Source: Marinobacter halophilus
GTDB lineage: Bacteria; Pseudomonadota; Gammaproteobacteria; Pseudomonadales; Oleiphilaceae
Length of the DNA: 64,000 nucleotides
NCBI RefSeq assembly: GCF_003007685.1
Contig: NZ_PXNN01000017.1
Span: 785,143 to 849,142 of the forward strand
Direction: 5' to 3'
Both the position numbers and the translations under genes were made by a program. Of the stretch, positions 19,237-29,109 are shown piece by piece (position 1 is the first letter of the stretch; each line of letters opens with the position of its first letter). Under the pieces are notes generated by a model. That model had not been told where the DNA came from. It searched no databases and was given only the letters and a program-made list of their open reading frames with translations.

Positions 19237-20703
19237 ATGAACGACAACCGCCCCACGCCCTTTCATTGTTTTAGGGATGACGCACTTGGCCACGACGACG
19301 CGACCAGCCTGGCTGCGCGCATACGGTCCGGTGAGGTGTCCACTCTGGAAGTCACCCGGGCCGCGATAGCCCGGGCCCAGATCGCCCAGCCCATACTGAA
19401 CGGCGTGGTAGCGGAAGACTATGAGCGATGCCTGAGCGCGGCCGCCAGGCCCGGACAGGCAGACGCCCCCTTCGCCGGGGTGCCCACCTTTATCAAAGAC
19501 AATACCGATGTGCAGAACCTGCCCACCGGCCATGGTTCTGCCGCAGTCCCGGCTTCACCTGCCGACAAGACCAGCCCGTTTGCCCAACAGTTGCTGGCCC
19601 AGGGCTTCCTCTGCCTCGGCAAGAGCACGCTGCCGGAGTTCGGCTTCAACGCGACCACAGAGCCTGCCCACGGCCAGCCAACCCGAAATCCCTGGAACCC
19701 GCTGTTTTCATCGGGCGCCTCATCCGGTGGCTCGGCGGCGATGGTAGCGGCCGGCGTTGTACCCTTAGCTCACGCCAACGACGGCGGTGGCTCCATCCGG
19801 ATACCAGCCGCCTGTTGCGGCCTGATCGGCCTGAAGCCGACCCGGGGCCGGGTGGTTGATAACGACGCCGCCAAAACCCTGCCCATCAACATCGTCAGCG
19901 ATGGTGTGGTGACACGATCTGTGCGCGATACCGCAGGATTTATGGCCGCGGCAGAAGAGTACTTTCGAAACCCCAGACTGCCAGCCATCGGTCAGGTTTT
20001 CGGGCCCTCTGGCAAGCAGCTGCGCATTGGCCTGGTGCTGGATTCCATTAATGGCCACAAAACCGATCCGGTGACCCGGAGCACAGTCGAGGATACCGCC
20101 CGGTACCTGGAAAAGCTCGGCCACATCATTGAACCCATCGAGGTTCCCGTCGCCCGCTCCTTCCCGGAGGATTTCACACTTTATTGGGCCATGCTGGCGT
20201 TCGGCGTGAAAGTCCGGGGCCGAAAGCTGGTACACCCGGGGTTTGATAAACGCAAAGTCGACGGGCTGACCAACGGACTGGACCGGATGTTCCGGCGCAA
20301 ATGCCTGAACCTGCCCGCAGCGCTCTGGCGCCTGAAGCGTTCCTGGCATGACTACGCCCGGCACATGGCGACGTTCGACGCGGTACTCACGCCGGTGTTG
20401 GGCCACACCACCCCTAAGCTGGGCCACTTCAGCCCGACCGTGCCTTTTGACACGCTGTTTGAGCGGCTGACCCACTACGTATGTTTCACGCCACTGGCGA
20501 ACGCCACCGGGGCCCCGGCCATCTCGGTCCCGATGAGCCTGACCCGCGATGGCCTGCCGGTGTCCATACAGTTGATGGCCCGGCATGGCGATGAGCGCAC
20601 CCTGCTTGAGATTGCTTACGCACTGGAGGCCGATCATCCCTCGCCGTTGATCTCCCGGTTATCCATGCACGATTACACCGCAGGCGCGGCGCTGATGGCC
20701 TGA
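19237..20703 (+). CDS. amidase-signature family protein
   Basis: A 488-residue amidase with the Ser-cisSer-Lys catalytic set: Lys in GVPTFIKDNTDV, the first Ser in SSGASSGGSA, and the nucleophile region in DGGGSIRIPAACCGL. Such enzymes hydrolyse carboxamides; the substrate is not predictable. GGAG lies seven bases before the ATG. The 3' end overlaps that of the convergent diguanylate cyclase by 31 bp. Confidence 0.92.
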   Translation: MNDNRPTPFHCFRDDALGHDDATSLAARIRSGEVSTLEVTRAAIARAQIAQPILNGVVAEDYERCLSAAARPGQADAPFAGVPTFIKDNTDVQNLPTGHGSAAVPASPADKTSPFAQQLLAQGFLCLGKSTLPEFGFNATTEPAHGQPTRNPWNPLFSSGASSGGSAAMVAAGVVPLAHANDGGGSIRIPAACCGLIGLKPTRGRVVDNDAAKTLPINIVSDGVVTRSVRDTAGFMAAAEEYFRNPRLPAIGQVFGPSGKQLRIGLVLDSINGHKTDPVTRSTVEDTARYLEKLGHIIEPIEVPVARSFPEDFTLYWAMLAFGVKVRGRKLVHPGFDKRKVDGLTNGLDRMFRRKCLNLPAALWRLKRSWHDYARHMATFDAVLTPVLGHTTPKLGHFSPTVPFDTLFERLTHYVCFTPLANATGAPAISVPMSLTRDGLPVSIQLMARHGDERTLLEIAYALEADHPSPLISRLSMHDYTAGAALMA

Positions 20704-22541
20704 CCTTTGGCCTGGTTTGTAACCACCCGGTTACGGCCCTGGCCTTTGGCTTCATAGAGCGCTTCGTCAGCACAGGCGAAAATCTCTTTGGTGGCATCGG
20801 CCCGGGCCGGCAAGACACTACAAATACCGATGCTGATGGTCAGGTGTAACATCTCGCCTGACACCCGGAACGCCGTTTTCTCGATTTCCGCGCGAATGCG
20901 CTCGGCAACCTTTGCCGCCCCTTCGACTGGGGTATCCGGCAACAACACCACAAACTCCTCACCCCCGTAGCGAGCGGCCAGATCCTGCGGCCGGGTAACA
21001 TGTCTCTGGATGCAACTCGCCACCATTTTCAGGCAGTCATCGCCCACCAGGTGGCCGTAGGTATCGTTGAAGCTCTTGAAGTGGTCAATATCAAGAACCA
21101 GAAGCGAAATCACCTCTTCAAAACGAAAGGCCTGCACCACACCAGACTGGAATGCTTTGTCAAAGTGGCCACGATTCTTAAGCCCGGTTAACGGGTCTTT
21201 GGCATTGAGCTCCAGCAACTGCTCGTTCAACGACTCCAGATCCCGGGTTCGCTCCTGAACCCGCTGTTCCAGCATAGTGTTGGCCTCCTGCTGAACCCGC
21301 AGGGATTTTTCCTGAGCCAGTCGCGCCTTGCGCTCTTCCCGGAACATGTTCTGTTGCGCGGCAAAGGCACGCTTCTTTTCTCGGTTCAGGCGATCGGCGA
21401 GGGCCAGCGACAGCAGGATAACCCCAAGTGCGGAGCCCACCTGGGTGGCGTTCTCGGTCAGCAGATTGCGTGGCAGAAAAGTGAACTTGTTCAAGGCCAG
21501 CACAATACCGCCAGACAGCATGAACACCCAGGCAACGGTGTAGTATCGGGCAGCCGGATCCCTTTTCACCAAGCGCACGACACTCAGTGCCAGCATGGTT
21601 GTACAACCCACCGCCGCCATCAGGATGGTGGGCAGAATCATGTGCCTGTAAGGCACGATTAAACCGGCCGCTGCGGACAAACCAGCAATCATCACCAGGG
21701 CCACCGTCCAGCGATTCAACCAGGGATGGTTCTCCGGCGTAACGCCGATAAACCGGATGCTGAACGCGCCGCCGAACAGTATCACCAGGTTGAGAAAGAC
21801 AATGATCGACTGATCATTCCACCAGGTGCCTTCCGGCCACAGGTACTGGAAACCAACGCCATGCAGACTGGCCAGAAATAACGGCATAGCAGTGATGTAG
21901 CCAACGTAGTAAAGAAAGCTACGTTCGCCCACCGCCAGAAAGACGAACAGATTGTAGAGAACCATCACCAACACCAAACCATAGTAGATGCCCTCGAGCA
22001 TGCTGCGAGCCTGGCCTGAAGCATGGAAAGCATCCTGATTCCAAAGCGTCAGCGGCACCTGCATGGAACTGGTGGTGTCCACTCTCAGATAGACCGTGAC
22101 GGTCTCACCCTCCGGTAAGAGCAGCGGCACAACAAAATTGCGATGATGAATAGGACGCTCATAAAAGGGTTGCTTGTCGCCCAGAATGAGCGCTCCCGAA
22201 GACCCTGGCAGGTAAACTTCGATGTAATCCAACACAGGATACCCGATTTCCATGAAGCTCATGGTTTCAGCTCCGGAGACATTACTCACCTGAAACCGGA
22301 ACCAGTACACGTCAGTGCCATAGCCAAAATTGGCGCTTTCGTTGCCGGAGGCCGTCCACGCCTCGTCAGGCAGTGCCTGCACATCCTGAAGCGCGCGGCG
22401 GGTGTCTTCCTGCCAATAGTCCACAAATCGGGCCAGCTCCATACGCTTGGAGTGTTGCTCCCAGGTAGCCGGTTCAGCCAGCAGAGAGGACGACAGCGAA
22501 AGACAAATGAAAAGCAGGATTATTGAATTGAACTTGGGCAC
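20673..22541 (-). CDS. 7TM-DISM membrane diguanylate cyclase
   Basis: A 622-residue signalling protein: signal peptide (about 1-22), extracytoplasmic 7TMR-DISMED2 domain (about 25-175), seven membrane helices (about 180-385), a coiled coil (about 390-440) and a GGDEF domain. The active site is RYGGEEF and an RxxD inhibitory site (RPQD) lies at the proper distance upstream. It should make cyclic di-GMP in response to a periplasmic ligand. The 427-bp gap to the next gene upstream holds no gene; AAAAGCGCTTTT (22557-22568) is the only obvious palindrome. Confidence 0.93.
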   Translation of the reverse strand: MPKFNSIILLFICLSLSSSLLAEPATWEQHSKRMELARFVDYWQEDTRRALQDVQALPDEAWTASGNESANFGYGTDVYWFRFQVSNVSGAETMSFMEIGYPVLDYIEVYLPGSSGALILGDKQPFYERPIHHRNFVVPLLLPEGETVTVYLRVDTTSSMQVPLTLWNQDAFHASGQARSMLEGIYYGLVLVMVLYNLFVFLAVGERSFLYYVGYITAMPLFLASLHGVGFQYLWPEGTWWNDQSIIVFLNLVILFGGAFSIRFIGVTPENHPWLNRWTVALVMIAGLSAAAGLIVPYRHMILPTILMAAVGCTTMLALSVVRLVKRDPAARYYTVAWVFMLSGGIVLALNKFTFLPRNLLTENATQVGSALGVILLSLALADRLNREKKRAFAAQQNMFREERKARLAQEKSLRVQQEANTMLEQRVQERTRDLESLNEQLLELNAKDPLTGLKNRGHFDKAFQSGVVQAFRFEEVISLLVLDIDHFKSFNDTYGHLVGDDCLKMVASCIQRHVTRPQDLAARYGGEEFVVLLPDTPVEGAAKVAERIRAEIEKTAFRVSGEMLHLTISIGICSVLPARADATKEIFACADEALYEAKGQGRNRVVTNQAKGQAISAAPAV

Positions 22542-22969
22542 AGCGGGCCTCGAGCGAAAAGCGCTTTTTTTTTAGTATTCAATCTGGGTTATAAGTATGC
22601 ATCAAACATCCGGGTGTCGCCCTCGATCGGTACCAATCAACGCAAAATGACAAGAAAAGATACATAAGGTGCATTAATCAATCAGAAAGCACCAAAAGAC
22701 TCGATCAGAATTGGCCAAACACCCCCCAGAAATATTAGAAACCTCACGTCCGGTCCCGAGCAAATCTCGTTACATGTACCCAATACCGAGTGCGCCAATC
22801 AAGGCCGAGTCGCCGCCAACAGCCATTGGTCACGATAAATTTCGGCGAGGGGGTTCAGCATGTAACGCTTCAGCCGTTAATTAAAAGAATACTGGGAAAA
22901 AAGCGTTCAGCTGCCCCGGAACCCAGATCTCGTGCCATTCCCTTCACCGTTAAAACAGGATTCCGCCCC

Positions 22970-24595
22970 ATGTACTGGTACTCCAAAAGCATCCTTAACC
23001 GGATTCTAACCATTATCGTTCTGGCGAATCTGCTCGTCGTCGTTGTCGCGGGCATTTACTTCAGTAACTCACTGGACACCCAGGACGAATATGACCACCT
23101 GGTGAGCCAGGAGATGGTTCAGGCACTTCAGGCGCAGGACATTCTGAGCGAATTCAAAACGCAAGTTCAGGAATGGAAAAATGTATTGATCCGGGGCTCA
23201 GATCCAGGCCAGCGGGAAAAGTACTGGCAGAGTTTTCAGACGGTGGAAACCGGCATCCAGACTCAGCTCCGGGCCCTGATCCCGCAGCTTTCCGACCAAG
23301 ATGCAAAAGCCTTGATGACCCAGTTTCAAAGGTCGCACCAGCAAATGGGCCAGGCTTACCGCGATGGTTTTCGTGCCTTCGCTTCTTCCGGCTATGACCA
23401 CACCGCCGGTGATAAAGCGGTGGCGGGCATTGATCGGGAACCCGCACGCTTGATCGCCCAGGCAGCTGAACAGATTGGCGATAACGCCGTTGCCGACTCT
23501 GCAGAGATTCGCGACAGAACGACTTCGAATACCTGGTTGATGGGCGGTTTGCTGCTAGCCGCGATAGTTCTCGGCACTCTGGTTTGCCTGAACGTCATGG
23601 TTCGGTCGGTTGTGCGCCCGACACAAGAAATGATTGGCAAACTCAACAAAATCGCTGAAGGCGATTTGTCAGACCCGGTAACCCTGAAGCGACCAGACGA
23701 ACTCGGACAACTCGCCAACACAGCACGCACCCTGCATCAGTTCCTGTCCGAGACTGGCAACCTGATGAAGGATAATGCCGAACAGCTGGCGCAGACGGGC
23801 ACCATGATCCGAAGCAATGCTGATTCGGTGTCTTCTCAATCGGACCGCGCGCATCAGCGAATTGACCAGATTGCTACAGCGATGAATGAAATGTCTGCCA
23901 CCGCTCAAGATGTAGCACAGCACGCCGCTTCCGTTGCCAGCCAAGTAGCTGAAACCACTACCCAGACCCGTCACGCAGATGATCAGATCAATCAGGCCGT
24001 CACCAGCATGAACCGGCTGACAGACCAGATTCGCAGCTCTGCCGAGACGGTCAAACAACTGGCACAGAGCGGGCAACGGGTGGGCGATGTCATGCACGTT
24101 ATCCGGGAAATCGCCGATCAGACAAACTTGTTGGCACTGAACGCTGCCATCGAAGCTGCACGAGCGGGCGAAGCTGGTCGCGGGTTTGCCGTGGTTGCAG
24201 ATGAAGTCCGCAATCTTGCAGCTAAAACTCAGAATGCAACGGTCGAAATTGATGAGATTATTGCCGGCATTCAAACCGGTTCCCGGGATGCCACCGACTA
24301 TATGCAATCATCGGAAGTAGTCGCGAAAGAAAGCAGCGAATCCGTCGATGCGGTAAGAGCGACCCTGGCAGACATTACCCAGCGAATGTTAGCAGTGAAC
24401 GACGCTACCACTCAGGTTGCAACGGCTGCAGAAGAGCAAACCAGTGTCAGTGAAGATATCAACCGCAACGTAACCGAAGTAGCTGAGATCTCTGAAGCCA
24501 TGAACCAGACCGCAGAGGACAACCTGCGCACCGTGCCCGAGCTCGAAGCCATGGCCAGCAAAGCGCAGGAGCTTTCAAAGCGGATACGTCACTGA
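22970..24595 (+). CDS. methyl-accepting chemotaxis protein
   Basis: A chemoreceptor of about 541 residues from the ATG at 22970, which has AGGA nine bases upstream; an upstream in-frame ATG would add 60 unlikely residues. Order: membrane helix (about 10-32), periplasmic four-helix ligand domain, second membrane helix (about 185-207), HAMP, and the cytoplasmic signalling domain with its hairpin tip [20 protein letters not shown]. No CheB/CheR pentapeptide is seen at the C terminus. The last 7 bp overlap the convergent RND permease gene. Confidence 0.92.
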   Translation: MYWYSKSILNRILTIIVLANLLVVVVAGIYFSNSLDTQDEYDHLVSQEMVQALQAQDILSEFKTQVQEWKNVLIRGSDPGQREKYWQSFQTVETGIQTQLRALIPQLSDQDAKALMTQFQRSHQQMGQAYRDGFRAFASSGYDHTAGDKAVAGIDREPARLIAQAAEQIGDNAVADSAEIRDRTTSNTWLMGGLLLAAIVLGTLVCLNVMVRSVVRPTQEMIGKLNKIAEGDLSDPVTLKRPDELGQLANTARTLHQFLSETGNLMKDNAEQLAQTGTMIRSNADSVSSQSDRAHQRIDQIATAMNEMSATAQDVAQHAASVASQVAETTTQTRHADDQINQAVTSMNRLTDQIRSSAETVKQLAQSGQRVGDVMHVIREIADQTNLLALNAAIEAARAGEAGRGFAVVADEVRNLAAKTQNATVEIDEIIAGIQTGSRDATDYMQSSEVVAKESSESVDAVRATLADITQRMLAVNDATTQVATAAEEQTSVSEDINRNVTEVAEISEAMNQTAEDNLRTVPELEAMASKAQELSKRIRH

Positions 24596-27500
24596 TCGCC
24601 CGCACCTGTTCGACGGATAAGTGCCCGGAAGCGCTGCCCGGCTTTGTCACCCAGTACCAGCAAAGCCGGTGTCAGCAGTAGCGTCAGGAAGGTTGCGAAG
24701 GCCAGGCCGCCGGCGATGGCACTGGACAACTGGGTCCACCACTGGGTAGACGGCGCGTTCAGGCCCAGTGACGGAGACAGCAGATCGATGTTAATGCCCA
24801 GCACCATCGGTGTCAGCCCGAGAATGGTGGTAATGGCCGTGAGCAGGACCGGGCGGAAACGCAGACAGCCGGTTTCCAGGGCGGCCTCATAAGCTGCCAT
24901 CCCTTCTCGCTTCATCTGGTTATAGGTGTCGATCAGGATGATGTTGTTGTTCACCACGATACCCGCCAGCGCAATAATACCCATACCCACCATCACCACG
25001 CCAAACGACTGGCCATTCAGCAACAACCCCAGTAAGACACCCGCAGTGGACAGCACGATGGCAGACAGAATCAGAAAGGTCTGGTACAACGAATTGAACT
25101 GGGTCACCAGAATCAACAGCATAAGACCGACTGCCACCATAAACGCCGCCATAAGAAAGTTTGCGGCCTGCTGCTGATCTTCGTCTTCACCGGCGAAGCG
25201 AATGCTCACCCCCTCCGGCGGCTCCGGCATATCCGTCTGCAGGCTGCGCAGCAACTCATCCATGCGTCGGCCCTGCGCGACATCGGATTTGATGGTAATG
25301 GTACGCTGGCCGTCCACGCGCACAATATTCCCGGTCTTGTCGCCGGGCGCCAGGGTAACAAACTCCGAGAGTGCCACCTGTCCCCTGGGCGTATTGATGG
25401 TCTGGCGTTGCAGGTGGTCCAGATCGCGCCAGTTGTTGGGCACCCGTACCGCAATATCCACCTCGTCCCGCACATCCTCCGGCCGGTAAGTGGCCAGCAC
25501 CAGGCCATTGGTTACCAGCCGCACGGCACTGCCGATGCTCAGCACATCGGTGCCAAAACGGGCTGCTGCCTCACGATCTACCTGCAAGCGCCATTCAATC
25601 CCGGGCAAGCTGCGGTCGTCTTCAATATCGACAAATCCACCCAGCTCGCGCATACGACTCTGGATGTCGTCCACATAACGGTCCAGTTCGCCAGTGTTCA
25701 TACTGCTGACCAGCAATTCGATGGGTTTGCCGCCTGCCGGCCCGCCTTCCTGTTTGCGGAACTCCAGCTCAATACCGGCAATATCAGCGGTGCGCTCGCG
25801 GAAGTCTTCCAGAATCTCGGTGGCGGTGCGACGGGTAAACCAGTCATTAAACTGGAACTGAAGCAAACCGATCACGTCTGGCGCCAACTGAGTGCTGGTA
25901 GAAAGCATGGAGCGGGCATACAGCGCTTTCACTTCCGGCATGTTTTGCAGACGCTGCTCCACCTGGCGCACGATAGCATCGCGCTCCCACACCGACAGGT
26001 CGCCCCGGGCACGCACCTGAACCTGCGCGGAATCCGGCTCGACACTCGGGAAAAACTCAACGCCATGGTTGAATCGACCATAGGCGGCATAGATCAGGAT
26101 AATCAGCACCAACGCACCCAGTAAGGTCAGCCCCGGGCGCTGCAGCAAGCTGCCCAATGCGCGCCGGTAGATCAGCATGAAACGACCTTCCGTTGCATCC
26201 TGGTGGGCGCGACGACCACCACTGACCCCGCCCAGTACCGGGAGAAACACCAGGGCCATAGCCAGGGAGGCAATCAGGCAGATCAGCACCGTCATTGGCA
26301 GGAACTTCATGAATTCGCCAACCACCCCCGGCCAGAACAACAGGGGCACAAACACCGCCAGCGTGGTGGCGGTCGATGCAATCACCGGCCAGGCCATTCG
26401 GGAGGCGGCCTCTACCCAGGCGGTTTTGACCGGCTGGCCATCGCTGAGATTTCGATCCGCCAACTCGGACACAACGATGGCGCCATCCACCAGCATGCCG
26501 GCCACCAGAATCAGACTGAACAGCACAACAATGTTCAGGGTCAGCCCCATGCTCCAGATCACCAGAATGGCGGTCAGGAAGGCGCCGGGGATGGTCAGGC
26601 CAACGAGCACCGCCGAACGTGGGCCCATGGCCGCGATCACCACAATCAGCACCAGCACAATGGCGGTCAGCACGTTGTTCAGGAGGTCCGACAGGATATC
26701 CCGAACTTCATCGGACTGATCCATGATGTAGCGGATGTCCAGAGTTTCCGGCAGGCGCGGACGGGCGTCATCAATCAGGCCACGGATCTGTTCAATGGTG
26801 TCAATGATGTTGGCGCCAGAGCGTTTGGACACCTCCAGCACCAGTGCCGGTTCGCCATTGATCCGGGCAAACCCGGTCGGATCCTTGAAAGTACGCTGCA
26901 GCATCGCGACATCACCAAAGGTGACCACCGTGTCGCCTTCCACCTTCACCGGCATCGACATGACATCCTCGATGGTCTCGATCACTCCCGGTACTTTCAG
27001 CGCCATGCGGCCATTGCCGGTGTCCAGCGAGCCCGCGGCAACCAACTGGTTATTGCGCCGGACCAGTGACGCCAGCTGATCGAAATCGATGCCGTAGCTC
27101 TCCAGCACTTGGGCATCCACCACGACCTCAAGCAGATCCTCACGATCACCGCCGATCTCCACCTCCAGCACTTCCGGAATGGCTTCAATGACATCCTGCA
27201 GGCGACGCGCGATGGTAATCAGTTCACGCTCAGACAACGGGCCCGACAGGCCAATGGACAGCACCGGAAACAGCGATACGTTGATTTCATTGACCCGGGG
27301 CTCATCGGCTTCCTGGGGCAATTTGCTGCGTGCGGTGTCGACTTTTTCACGGACATCCTGCAGGGCCTTGTCCGGGTTAAAGCCGGCATCAAACTCCAGC
27401 ATCACTGAGGCATGGCCTTCAGAGGCCGTGCCGCGCATTTCCTTGATGCCTTCCAGTGACCGCAACTCCTGCTCCATCGGGCGCACCAGCAAGCGCTCGG

Positions 27501-27684
27501 CGTCTTCCGGGCTGATGCCTTCGAGCATCATGGAGACGTAAATCATGGGAATGGTGACGTCGGGATTGGACTCCTTGGGGATCGCCTGGTAGGCCGCCAT
27601 TCCGCCCAGCAGAAGGAACATAAACAGCAACAAGGTGGTACGGCTGCGGTCCATGGCCGCCGAAATCAGAGCTCTCATTGCCAT
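24589..27684 (-). CDS. RND efflux transporter permease
   Basis: A 1031-residue inner-membrane pump of the AcrB/HAE family with 12 membrane helices and two large periplasmic loops. TM4 carries the proton-relay acid in [15 protein letters not shown], and the second half has [19 protein letters not shown]. It exports hydrophobic or metal-chelated compounds by proton antiport; the substrate is unknown. It overlaps the upstream adaptor gene by one base (shared stop/start). No outer-membrane channel gene is in the operon, so a TolC encoded elsewhere is expected. Confidence 0.93.
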   Translation of the reverse strand: MAMRALISAAMDRSRTTLLLFMFLLLGGMAAYQAIPKESNPDVTIPMIYVSMMLEGISPEDAERLLVRPMEQELRSLEGIKEMRGTASEGHASVMLEFDAGFNPDKALQDVREKVDTARSKLPQEADEPRVNEINVSLFPVLSIGLSGPLSERELITIARRLQDVIEAIPEVLEVEIGGDREDLLEVVVDAQVLESYGIDFDQLASLVRRNNQLVAAGSLDTGNGRMALKVPGVIETIEDVMSMPVKVEGDTVVTFGDVAMLQRTFKDPTGFARINGEPALVLEVSKRSGANIIDTIEQIRGLIDDARPRLPETLDIRYIMDQSDEVRDILSDLLNNVLTAIVLVLIVVIAAMGPRSAVLVGLTIPGAFLTAILVIWSMGLTLNIVVLFSLILVAGMLVDGAIVVSELADRNLSDGQPVKTAWVEAASRMAWPVIASTATTLAVFVPLLFWPGVVGEFMKFLPMTVLICLIASLAMALVFLPVLGGVSGGRRAHQDATEGRFMLIYRRALGSLLQRPGLTLLGALVLIILIYAAYGRFNHGVEFFPSVEPDSAQVQVRARGDLSVWERDAIVRQVEQRLQNMPEVKALYARSMLSTSTQLAPDVIGLLQFQFNDWFTRRTATEILEDFRERTADIAGIELEFRKQEGGPAGGKPIELLVSSMNTGELDRYVDDIQSRMRELGGFVDIEDDRSLPGIEWRLQVDREAAARFGTDVLSIGSAVRLVTNGLVLATYRPEDVRDEVDIAVRVPNNWRDLDHLQRQTINTPRGQVALSEFVTLAPGDKTGNIVRVDGQRTITIKSDVAQGRRMDELLRSLQTDMPEPPEGVSIRFAGEDEDQQQAANFLMAAFMVAVGLMLLILVTQFNSLYQTFLILSAIVLSTAGVLLGLLLNGQSFGVVMVGMGIIALAGIVVNNNIILIDTYNQMKREGMAAYEAALETGCLRFRPVLLTAITTILGLTPMVLGINIDLLSPSLGLNAPSTQWWTQLSSAIAGGLAFATFLTLLLTPALLVLGDKAGQRFRALIRRTGAGDQ

Positions 27685-28766
27685 TAACCTCGCTGGTCTG
27701 AGCGATCAACGGGTTCAACCGTCTCGCCCTCGGCGACAAAGCCACCGCCCCGGGTGATCAGCCGGATCTCATCGGGTAGGCCAGACACCCAGGCGCCATT
27801 GGTGGAGACACTGAGCAGCATGACGTTCTGGAACACCACCTGATCGTTGTCATCCACGTACTTCACGCCTGGGCGACCGTCGTCATCCAGGCTGAGATAC
27901 GCGGGTGAGATAAAAATGGCATCCTGTTCCGGTAACTGGATATTCAGATTGGCACTGCCCCCGGCGGCTCGTTTCTGGTCCGGGTTCTCCACCACGATCT
28001 CCACCGCAAAGCTGCGGGTTTCCGGGTCTGCGGCGCTGGCGACAAAGCTGATCACGCCGGCAAGCCGGGTACCGTCCAGCAGATTGACCTCGACCGCCTG
28101 GCCGGGCTGCACCCCTTTGACGGTTTGCTGGGGAACCCTGCCGATGGCCTTCAGTCGGTCAATCTGCACCAGTTCCAACAATGGGGTGCCAACCTGCACC
28201 AGGGTGCCCTGATCCACTTCCCTTCGATTGACCACGGCATCAAACGGCGCAGCCGGCGCCAGGTGCTGGACCGCCAGTTCAGCGGCCGCCGATTCGGCGC
28301 GGGCAGCCGCCAGCTCACTCTGCAACCCTAGAATCTCGGTTTCGGCCGCCAGGTTACGGGCGCGCAGTTGACGAGCGGCAGCCAGATCGGCTTCCAGCTT
28401 GCGGATTCGGGCGCGCCAACGCTCGACTACCGCATCCCGGCCATCTACCGAAAGCGTCAACAACTCCTGACCAGCCCTTACCTGTTGACCGAGTTGCACC
28501 TTCATCTGGTCGACGATACCCGCAGTCCGGGCACTGACAGTCACCACCTGCCAAGGCTCCAATTGCCCCTGCAGCTTGATGGTAGGTTGGTAGTTGGTGG
28601 CTTGCAGCGTCTCCACCTCTACCCGGGTCAGCTCACGATCCTGTGGTCGCGGCTCATCGGGAGCCTGATTGCTGGCAATTTTCACGTCCCCGGTCGCCAT
28701 CCAGATCACCAGCAACACCAGAACCAGAAGCGACAGCCCGAGAGAACCCAGTTTTGCTTTCGTCAT
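27684..28766 (-). CDS. RND efflux periplasmic adaptor (membrane fusion protein)
   Basis: A protein of about 360 residues from the ATG at 28766 (MTKAKLGS), directly before an N-terminal membrane anchor (LGLSLLVLVLLVIWM). It has the split lipoyl-type motif flanking an alpha-hairpin (about 80-190), then beta-barrel domains (LVQVGTPLLELVQID). It links the inner-membrane pump to an outer-membrane channel. The longer frame to 28847 adds 27 residues without a good ribosome site. One-base overlap with the pump gene. Confidence 0.9.
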   Translation of the reverse strand: MTKAKLGSLGLSLLVLVLLVIWMATGDVKIASNQAPDEPRPQDRELTRVEVETLQATNYQPTIKLQGQLEPWQVVTVSARTAGIVDQMKVQLGQQVRAGQELLTLSVDGRDAVVERWRARIRKLEADLAAARQLRARNLAAETEILGLQSELAAARAESAAAELAVQHLAPAAPFDAVVNRREVDQGTLVQVGTPLLELVQIDRLKAIGRVPQQTVKGVQPGQAVEVNLLDGTRLAGVISFVASAADPETRSFAVEIVVENPDQKRAAGGSANLNIQLPEQDAIFISPAYLSLDDDGRPGVKYVDDNDQVVFQNVMLLSVSTNGAWVSGLPDEIRLITRGGGFVAEGETVEPVDRSDQRG

Positions 28767-28854
28767 GTAACACTCGCTGCGGATAACATCTTGTGGGTGG
28801 CAACCGTCGGCACCCCCAAAACGGGCGCTTGGCCAATTTTCCGGCAATTAATAG

Positions 28855-28884
28855 TTGCATCCGGATTTAAACGTGCGATAGATT
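28855..28884 (+). promoter_or_regulatory. candidate sigma-70 promoter of the ilv leader
   Basis: TTGCAT (28855-28860) and TAGATT (28879-28884) with an 18-base spacer lie about 45 bases before the leader peptide start. Assigned by eye from position and consensus only. Confidence 0.35.
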
Positions 28885-28928
28885 CTACACATATTATTTG
28901 AATCAATTCAGAGCAAACCGTCGATTTT

Positions 28929-29021
28929 ATGAACCTCAACGCAGTGGTCGTCCTTGTGAAGCTAATCCTGGTGGTCGTGGTACCGTCCGGGGGCTTTTGC
29001 GTGGACATGCGGGTGAGATAG
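28929..29021 (+). CDS. ilvL: ilv attenuation leader peptide (30 aa)
   Basis: A short frame from ATG 28929 to TAG 29021 encodes 30 residues, of which 15 are Val (10), Leu (4) or Ile (1), including the runs AVVVLV and LILVVVV. It precedes a perfect hairpin with a T run and then ilvG. This is the arrangement of classical branched-chain amino acid leader peptides (IlvL): ribosomes that stall at the Val/Leu codons when the charged tRNAs are scarce would prevent the terminator from forming. No strong Shine-Dalgarno sequence is visible. Confidence 0.85.
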   Translation: MNLNAVVVLVKLILVVVVPSGGFCVDMRVR

Positions 29022-29042
29022 CGACAACCTGACAAAGACACC

Positions 29043-29082
29043 AGAAACCCCCGGCACCGCAAGGTCCCGGGGGTTTCTTTTT
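29043..29082 (+). terminator. ilv attenuator (rho-independent terminator)
   Basis: AGAAACCCCCGG (29043-29054) pairs perfectly with CCGGGGGTTTCT (29067-29078), a 12-bp stem with a 12-base loop, followed by a T run to 29082. It lies 22 bases after the leader peptide stop and 28 bases before the ilvG start, so it can only act as a transcription attenuator of ilvG. Confidence 0.9.
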
Positions 29083-29109
29083 GCGGCAAAGAAAAAGGGA
29101 AAAACGACC

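Noticed and set aside
22790..22969. N-terminal 60-residue extension of the chemoreceptor
   Set aside because: It lies before a well-placed AGGA and ATG at 22970 and would put a charged non-signal stretch before the membrane helix.
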